Source: Sphaerochaeta sp. (lineage in GTDB: Bacteria; Spirochaetota; Spirochaetia; Sphaerochaetales; Sphaerochaetaceae). Taken from it: a stretch of DNA of 34,666 nucleotides. The notes beneath the pieces are model-generated. The model was given only the letters and a program-made list of their open reading frames with translations, was not told the DNA's origin and did no database searches. The stretch is taken from positions 1 to 34,666 of the forward strand of contig JALOBD010000003.1 of assembly GCA_023228445.1 (NCBI GenBank), given 5' to 3'. The translations under genes were made by a program, and so were the position numbers. This document shows positions 29,676 through 34,666 of the stretch, piece by piece. Position 1 is the stretch's first letter; the number at the start of each line of letters is the position of its first letter.

Positions 29676-30902
29676 ATGAACGAAACAATCCTGCTGACGC
29701 TCATCAAGGAGCAGAGCCATGCCGTGCGCGACCCGCTTTGGAAGGACATCCCCCTCAGCGGGCCCCTCTACGACCTCTACCGCAGTGAAGCCGTACAGAA
29801 GCTGGGACGTATCAAACAGTTGGGGCCGGCCTTCCATCTCTACCCAGGGGCGGTCCATACTCGGCTGGGCCATAGCCTCGGTGTCTACCACCTCGGGCGA
29901 TTGATCGTGATCAACCTGCTCAGAAGTGAGCTGCCCTATACCTTCACCGACGAGGGAGTGCAGGCGTACCTGTGTGCACTGCTGCTCCACGACATCGGCC
30001 ACTTCCCCTACGCCCACTCACTCAAGGATGTCATCGCCGTGAGCCATGAGGCGATCGGAGCAGCGTTGATCGAAGAGAGCGCGGCGCTGCGCTCCTCCAT
30101 AGAGGCGTGCGGCACGACAGCCGAGCTGGTCTCTTCCATCATCGATGAAGAGCGGGCTTGCCCTACCTCAGAGGTCGCCCTCTACCGCTCCATTCTCAGC
30201 GGCGCGCTTGATCCCGACAAGCTGGATTACCTCAGCCGCGACGCCTTCTACTGCGGTGTTCCCTACGGCATGCAGGATGCCTCCTACATCACTGCCAAGC
30301 TGCGTATCGCAAACGGGGAGATCGCCGTTGAGCAGGAGGCGATTGCATCGGTTGAGCACCTGCTCTTCTCCAAGTACCTGATGTACCGCAACGTCTACTG
30401 GCACCCCCGCAACCGCAGCGCCACCGCCATGGTCAAAAAGGCAGTCGTCACGCTCTTGGAGCGTGGCACACTCTCCCAAGAGGAGCTCTTCGGCCTCGAT
30501 GACGGGCAGTTCTTTACAGTGATGGAGCACAAAGGCGATCCCTACGGCCTGATCGGTGCGGTAGAGGCCAACCGACCCTACCTCACCGTCTTTGAGACGG
30601 TGTTTGATGAAGATGAAGAGGCGGTGTGGACACCGCGTTCCCGTCACCAGCGTGAGGAGGCCATGTGCCGCTCCCTCGGCCTTGGCGAGGGCTCGATCAT
30701 CATCGACATCCCCGAGTCGATTGGCTTTGAAGCAACGATGCCGATCGTCTCGAGCGATGGGACACTGGTCGAGTTCAGCAATGGAGGCCATATCTTTGGA
30801 CAAGACATCGGCAAGGCCTTTACAAAATCGCTGAGAAAACTCAGAATCTTCTCGCCCGTGGCCGTCGATGAAGAGGCGGTGGTTCGGGCGTTGGAGCTCT
30901 GA
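29676..30902 (+). CDS. HD-domain phosphohydrolase (dNTPase/SAMHD1-like)
   Basis: 408 residues. Metal ligands of the HD fold: H66 in HTRLGHSLGVYHLG, H105-D106 in LLHDIGHFPYAHS, and the D in DPDKLDYLSRDA (179-190). These segments match the family of dNTP triphosphohydrolases and their relatives (YdhJ/SAMHD1 group), which are often about 400-450 residues; exact substrate unknown. The C-terminal ~130 residues are less conserved. Start ATG 29676 rests on the promoter spacing, not on a ribosome site. The ttcA gene starts four bases after its stop, so the two are probably co-transcribed. Confidence 0.85.
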   Translation: MNETILLTLIKEQSHAVRDPLWKDIPLSGPLYDLYRSEAVQKLGRIKQLGPAFHLYPGAVHTRLGHSLGVYHLGRLIVINLLRSELPYTFTDEGVQAYLCALLLHDIGHFPYAHSLKDVIAVSHEAIGAALIEESAALRSSIEACGTTAELVSSIIDEERACPTSEVALYRSILSGALDPDKLDYLSRDAFYCGVPYGMQDASYITAKLRIANGEIAVEQEAIASVEHLLFSKYLMYRNVYWHPRNRSATAMVKKAVVTLLERGTLSQEELFGLDDGQFFTVMEHKGDPYGLIGAVEANRPYLTVFETVFDEDEEAVWTPRSRHQREEAMCRSLGLGEGSIIIDIPESIGFEATMPIVSSDGTLVEFSNGGHIFGQDIGKAFTKSLRKLRIFSPVAVDEEAVVRALEL

Positions 30903-30905
30903 AGC

Positions 30906-31655
30906 ATGGAAACACTCAGCTGGCAGACATTGTTGGATGGCAAACTGCCCCCTTCGGTGATGCGGTTCATAAAAAAGACGGGCAAGGCCATCAACACCTA
31001 TTCGATGATCCGGGACGGGGATACGGTCCTTCTTTCAGCCAGTGGTGGCAAGGACAGCCTTGCGTTGGCCCTCGCCCTCTCCCTCAGACGGCGGTGGCTG
31101 CCCATCGACTACACCCTCAAGGCAATGTTGATCAACTGGATCGAACACCCCATCCCACACGAGTACCGTGCGAAACTCACCGAGTACTTCAACGCCCTCG
31201 GCTACGACTTCACCATCGCAGATGAGCATCAATACCCTGCCTCCTTCGGCGGGGAGTTCAACTGTTACCTCTGCTCACGAAACCGTCGGCGAATCCTCTT
31301 CGAGCACTGCCAGAGAGAGGGCATCGAGGTCATCGCCATGGGCCACCACCTCGACGACCTGGTGGAAACGAGCTTGATGAACCTCTGCTTTCGAGCCAAC
31401 TTCTCAACGATGCAGCCCGCCCAGGCGTTCTTCGGCGGTACGCTCACCATCATCAGACCGATGATCGAGGTACGTGAGTCGACAATCCGCAACCTTGTTG
31501 CCCGCTATGACCTGCCGGTCATCAAACCGATCTGCCCCTATGACCAGACCAACATCCGCAGCCGGCTCAAGCCGATCATCAGCGAGCTCAGCCACATCGA
31601 CAAGCTCACCCGCGAACACATCTACCACGCCCACCAATTCGATGTCAGGATGTAA
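30906..31655 (+). CDS. ttcA: TtcA-family tRNA 2-thiocytidine synthetase
   Basis: 249 residues. PP-loop SGGKDS at 46-51, then C120-x2-C123 (CYLC), GHHLDD at 146-151 and C210 followed by P. The three cysteines and PP-loop match TtcA, which holds a [4Fe-4S] cluster and puts sulfur on C32 of some tRNAs. It is shorter than E. coli TtcA (311 residues) mostly at the ends, but the core is complete. Four bases after the HD gene; its ribosome site GGAGC lies in the end of that gene. Confidence 0.88.
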   Translation: METLSWQTLLDGKLPPSVMRFIKKTGKAINTYSMIRDGDTVLLSASGGKDSLALALALSLRRRWLPIDYTLKAMLINWIEHPIPHEYRAKLTEYFNALGYDFTIADEHQYPASFGGEFNCYLCSRNRRRILFEHCQREGIEVIAMGHHLDDLVETSLMNLCFRANFSTMQPAQAFFGGTLTIIRPMIEVRESTIRNLVARYDLPVIKPICPYDQTNIRSRLKPIISELSHIDKLTREHIYHAHQFDVRM

Positions 31656-31658
31656 CGG

Positions 31659-31672
31659 GAACCCCTTGGTTC
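31659..31672 (+). terminator. Short hairpin after ttcA
   Basis: GAACC, CCTT, GGTTC, then TGTTTAC. Five-base-pair stem with a short T-rich run; possible weak terminator. Confidence 0.3.
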
Positions 31673-31674
31673 TG

Positions 31675-31704
31675 TTTACATTACACCGATGAATATGGGA
31701 CAAT
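31675..31704 (+). promoter_or_regulatory. Possible promoter of the outer-membrane/FecR-like pair
   Basis: TTTACA (31675-31680), 18-base spacer, GACAAT (31699-31704), about 22 bases before ATG 31727. Confidence 0.35.
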
Positions 31705-31726
31705 AGCTCAGAAGGGGAAGTGTTTG

Positions 31727-33151
31727 ATGAAGGAATTGGCTTGCCTGCTCTCCATCCTCATTCTCCTGTGCATCCCACTATACAGCCAAGGGCCACCGCA
31801 AGAGGGAGAGGACACAGGAGTACTGGTCAGCGACCCAACAACCGGCGAACCAAGGCTTCCCAGCTCTTCATTCCAGTGGGTGGAACTACCCTTCTCCTCT
31901 TCCTTGACGGGTTCTGGAGCAGGCGGATTGCTTGAGGGAGAAGCGACCAGTGAGGGGTACTTTCGACTCTCGTACATGCCCGAGATTCACCTCAATCGCT
32001 TTTCTGCACAGTTCGACCTCAAACTCTCCGGACAGCTGAGTCTCGATCCCTTTGACATTCACTTCAACTTCGACGATTGGATGGCTCCCGGCAGAGCGGG
32101 AGAGAGTGCCGGCCAATACTCGCTGACGCTGCTGCGTCACTACAGCCGGTTCATTCGCTCGATGCAATTTGGTCAGCGCTACGAACCGTTCTACGCACGG
32201 TATGGGAAGCTGATGGGAATAACCCTCGGCGACGGGGCGCTGATAAACGGCTTCTTCGACCAAGGCGTCGCGTTGCGTTCAAGCCGCCCGGGGTTTGAGG
32301 TGATGATCGACCTCTCCCCCTTCGCCTTGCCCAACGGCGGGATACACATCATTACCAATGACCTCTTCGACCCTACCCTCGTGGCCTGGCGCTTCTTCGC
32401 CCGCCCGCTGGCCAAGGTACCCCAGGCGGTAAATCTCTCCAAGGTGGAGATCGGTCTCTCCTGGGCATACGGCCCGCCGGCGTCAGGCGAGGTACCGGTC
32501 CATCGCCACCAATTCTATGCCGTGGACAGCTCCTACCCAATCTACGAGTGGGAGTTCCTCAACCTCAACCTCTTTGGCAATATCATCGCCGAGGCAACCG
32601 ACGGGGCGTTCTTCGCCCCCGCGCTCGGGTGGCGGTGGGGCATCTGGGGCCATACCAAGAGCATCTTCGTCTTCAACGCCTCGATAACCAACACGATCCG
32701 GGGCGATTTCCATAGCGAATATTTTACCTCAGACTTCGAGAAACGGAGCGAAGAGGAGACTCACGCATTGATACTTCCCCTCGGGACGAGCCGTCTCGCT
32801 GCGACCTTGATCTTGAACGTGAACCGGTACGGTGTATACCTTCGCAGCAAGATGGCGGGTCATCTGACGGATGGGACATACCATGACTACCAATTTATTA
32901 CCAGTATTCACATAGACAAACGACTATTCAATATCGTTTCTCTGGACTTCACCTATGAAAAGCTTTATCCTACCACTACAGGTGAACGGTTTTTTGAAGG
33001 GTTGCAGACGCTTCGCAACGTTGTCCTCAGTGCATCTGCAGTCGTTAAAGCCAAACCGTACACCGTTGACCTTGGTCTGAACGCAACATTTGACGACCAA
33101 GGTAGGGCAACGTACAAACTGAGTACTGCGGTGAGGGTGACAATCCTCTGA
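31727..33151 (+). CDS. Outer-membrane-like protein of unknown function
   Basis: 474 residues. Signal peptide MKELACLLSILILLCIPLYS with probable cleavage after about residue 20. The mature part shows many alternating hydrophobic-polar strands rich in aromatic residues (for example FDIHFNFDDW, FQFITSIHI-like and FNIVSLDFTYE segments) and ends ...STAVRVTIL; this suggests a beta-barrel. No family recognised. Start ATG 31727; AAGGGGAAG about eight bases upstream. Twenty bases separate it from the FecR-like gene, which should share the transcript. Confidence 0.75.
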   Translation: MKELACLLSILILLCIPLYSQGPPQEGEDTGVLVSDPTTGEPRLPSSSFQWVELPFSSSLTGSGAGGLLEGEATSEGYFRLSYMPEIHLNRFSAQFDLKLSGQLSLDPFDIHFNFDDWMAPGRAGESAGQYSLTLLRHYSRFIRSMQFGQRYEPFYARYGKLMGITLGDGALINGFFDQGVALRSSRPGFEVMIDLSPFALPNGGIHIITNDLFDPTLVAWRFFARPLAKVPQAVNLSKVEIGLSWAYGPPASGEVPVHRHQFYAVDSSYPIYEWEFLNLNLFGNIIAEATDGAFFAPALGWRWGIWGHTKSIFVFNASITNTIRGDFHSEYFTSDFEKRSEEETHALILPLGTSRLAATLILNVNRYGVYLRSKMAGHLTDGTYHDYQFITSIHIDKRLFNIVSLDFTYEKLYPTTTGERFFEGLQTLRNVVLSASAVVKAKPYTVDLGLNATFDDQGRATYKLSTAVRVTIL

Positions 33152-33171
33152 CTACAAGGTAGGGAGTGAGT

Positions 33172-34666
33172 ATGAATTGGTCGTTCAAGAAAATTGGTCT
33201 GATTCTTCTGGTTCTCTGCATGGCCTTCGGCCTTGCAGCTGATGACTCGGTCTTCATCGGAGACGGGGATGTAGGATCGCTCAAACTCTATGACCGCGAT
33301 GGGCGGCCGCTCGACGCAACTATGGAAGATGCCAGCGACATCGGAGAGGGATGGATTCTCCACAATCCCGAAAGCGACATCCTCATCATCACCCCGGTTG
33401 GTACAGCGAACCTCTACCAAGACAGCATTGCCATCACCACTTCCCTCACCGGACGCGACATCGAGATCACACTGGTTCGCGGTCAAGGAACATTCAAGGC
33501 AACCGACCTGTTGGGAGGGTCACTGACCGTCAGCACCCCGGCTTCACGCTACACATTGCGTGACGAAGGTGAGCTCTATGTGGTGAGCAGCGACACTGAG
33601 GAATCGGTTACTGTCTTCAGCGGCTCGGTGGACACATACAACCTCATCACACGCCAACGCAGCGTTATCAGTAATTTTGAGAAGCTCTACATGCAGGATA
33701 TGAGCCGCACCAGTGAGGAGATCCAACGTGGCTACTTCCTCACCTACGGGACCTTCCCCACTGCCCCTGCTCCCGCGCTGGCAGTAGCACGAGCCGAGAC
33801 ACCACCGCCAACGCCCGCTCCAGTCATCGAGAAGGCAATCACACCCCCACCGGTTGCTATCCCTGAGCCGGTTGTTGTCCCTGAACCGGTCGCTATCCCT
33901 GAACCGGTCGCTATCCCTGAGCCGGTTGTTGTCCCTGAACCGGTCGCTATCCCTGAACCGGTCGCTATCCCTGAGCCGGTCGCTATCCCTGAGCCGGTCG
34001 CTATCCCTGAGCCGGTTGTTGTCCCTGAGCCGCCAGCAATCCCTGAGCCGCCAGCAATTATTCCCACCATAGAGGCTCCACCTGAAGTTCCAATCCTTCC
34101 CGAAGTTGAGGCAAAGGTTGTCGAAGAGCTTGTGCCCTCGACTCCTCCCGCCCCATCCTTTTTCACCGCAATCAGTAAGGCGGTCGTCCTCGTGCCCGTC
34201 GACGTGGTCGAAGAGCCTGTCGTAGAAATCGAAGAAGTTGAGGTACCGACCCCTGCTCTGCCGACGTTTGTTGGAGTATACAGTAAGGAAATTGTCACCG
34301 AACCCGTTGTTGAAGAGCCGGTTATAGCGATCCCTCCTCTTCCCGCCTTTGCGACCGTGATCAGCAAAGCAATCGTTGAAGAGCCGGTTGTTGCCCTTCC
34401 AGACGTTGAAGAAGCTCCCCCTGCCGTTCCCTCCGTCCCCACCTTCGCCAGACCCACCATCACCCTTATTGAGGTTGTCGCACCAGCCGAAGAGGTAGCA
34501 CCAGCCGAAGAGGTGGCACCAGCCGAAGAGGTGGCACCAGTCGAAGAGGTAGCGCCAATCGAAGAGGTAGCGCCAATCGAAGAGGTAGCGCCAATCGAAG
34601 AGGTAGCGCCAATCGAAGAGGTAGCGCCAATCGAAGAGGTAGCGCCAGTCGAAGAGGCAGCCGCTC
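33172..34666 (+). CDS. FecR-like surface protein with long Pro/Glu repeats (runs off window)
   Basis: At least 498 residues; no stop in the window. Signal peptide about 1-23 (KIGLILLVLCMAFGLAA). Residues ~30-165 read as a beta-rich FecR-like domain (GTANLYQDSIAITTSL, GGSLTVSTPASRYTLRDEG, VTVFSGSVDTYN), the fold known from FecR-type regulators and from surface anchors. From residue ~231 follow 11 hexapeptides of the type PEPVAI/PEPVVV/PEPPAI, then a region with four related units containing P-x-F and S-K-x-(I/V), then from residue ~437 ten (A-P-x-E-E-V) units up to the window edge. Such tracts act as stiff spacers through peptidoglycan. GGGAGTGAG precedes ATG 33172. Role unknown; the end, possibly an OmpA- or LysM-type domain, lies outside. 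Confidence 0.75.
   Translation, partial: MNWSFKKIGLILLVLCMAFGLAADDSVFIGDGDVGSLKLYDRDGRPLDATMEDASDIGEGWILHNPESDILIITPVGTANLYQDSIAITTSLTGRDIEITLVRGQGTFKATDLLGGSLTVSTPASRYTLRDEGELYVVSSDTEESVTVFSGSVDTYNLITRQRSVISNFEKLYMQDMSRTSEEIQRGYFLTYGTFPTAPAPALAVARAETPPPTPAPVIEKAITPPPVAIPEPVVVPEPVAIPEPVAIPEPVVVPEPVAIPEPVAIPEPVAIPEPVAIPEPVVVPEPPAIPEPPAIIPTIEAPPEVPILPEVEAKVVEELVPSTPPAPSFFTAISKAVVLVPVDVVEEPVVEIEEVEVPTPALPTFVGVYSKEIVTEPVVEEPVIAIPPLPAFATVISKAIVEEPVVALPDVEEAPPAVPSVPTFARPTITLIEVVAPAEEVAPAEEVAPAEEVAPVEEVAPIEEVAPIEEVAPIEEVAPIEEVAPIEEVAPVEEAAA
33862..34059 (+). repeat. 18-bp repeats coding PEP(V/P)(A/V)(I/V)
   Basis: Eleven units of 18 bases, the commonest being CCTGAACCGGTCGCTATC. Nearly identical at DNA level, in frame, so copy number can change by slippage or recombination. 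Confidence 0.92.
34480..34659 (+). repeat. 18-bp repeats coding AP(A/V/I)EEV
   Basis: Ten units of 18 bases, the commonest GCGCCAATCGAAGAGGTA; the tract probably continues past the window edge. Different sequence from the first tract of the same gene. Confidence 0.92.

Noticed and set aside
33744..34463. Minus-strand frame coding Gly-Ser-Ile-Ala-Thr repeats
   Set aside because: Reverse reading of the PEPVAI tract of the FecR-like gene; no start signals.
33862..34659. Regular short repeats that could suggest a CRISPR array
   Set aside because: Units are contiguous 18-bp coding repeats without spacers.

Overview
The window (about 34.7 kb, GC-rich with AT-rich promoter gaps) reads as part of a chromosome of a free-living, fermentative, anaerobic spirochaete, most like Sphaerochaeta. 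This is inferred from an NAD-linked [FeFe] hydrogenase, a CUT1 sugar ABC cassette without its own ATPase, a TAXI-type TRAP transporter, outer-membrane barrel-like proteins, and the protein 'accent'. No phage, insertion sequence, CRISPR array, rRNA or tRNA was seen.

Layout. 1-1671 (-): an SbcC/YhaN-like ATPase (cut by the window edge) and its SbcD-like nuclease. 1811-2287 (-): small outer-membrane-like protein. 2469-3593 (+): GNAT acetyltransferase. 3645-9062 (-): three-gene hydrogenase operon NuoE-like / NuoF-GltD fusion / HydA. 9323-10996 (+): YjbQ and a Sua5/TsaC enzyme with an extra N-terminal domain. 10982-11470 (-): flavodoxin. 11711-17763 (+): sugar-binding protein, two permeases, a large glycoside hydrolase and a LacI-type repressor, preceded by a promoter carrying two near-identical palindromic operators. 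17944-19188 (+): MFS transporter. 19498-20400 (-): UbiA-family prenyltransferase. 20582-24015 (+): TAXI TRAP transporter operon. 24078-24875 (-): membrane protein with about 20 pentapeptide repeats and a histone H1-like tail. 25031-25685: small lipoprotein and a convergent exported protein. 25978-29581: LarA-family nickel racemase/epimerase convergent with PdxA2 and a DUF1537 sugar-acid kinase. 29676-31655 (+): HD phosphohydrolase and TtcA. 31727-34666 (+): outer-membrane-like protein and a FecR-like surface protein with long Pro/Glu repeats, cut by the window edge.

How they work together. The hydrogenase probably balances NADH, ferredoxin and, through its fused GltD-like part, NADPH against H2 during fermentation. 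The ABC/glycoside hydrolase/LacI block is a self-regulated unit for one oligosaccharide. LarA, PdxA2 and DUF1537 look like a C4 sugar-acid (threonate/erythronate type) catabolic set feeding DHAP. Several genes (sbcD-like, sua5, MFS, ubiA, HD) have a -10-like hexamer a few bases before the start codon and no Shine-Dalgarno, suggesting leaderless mRNAs. All functions are read from motifs; no database search was run.
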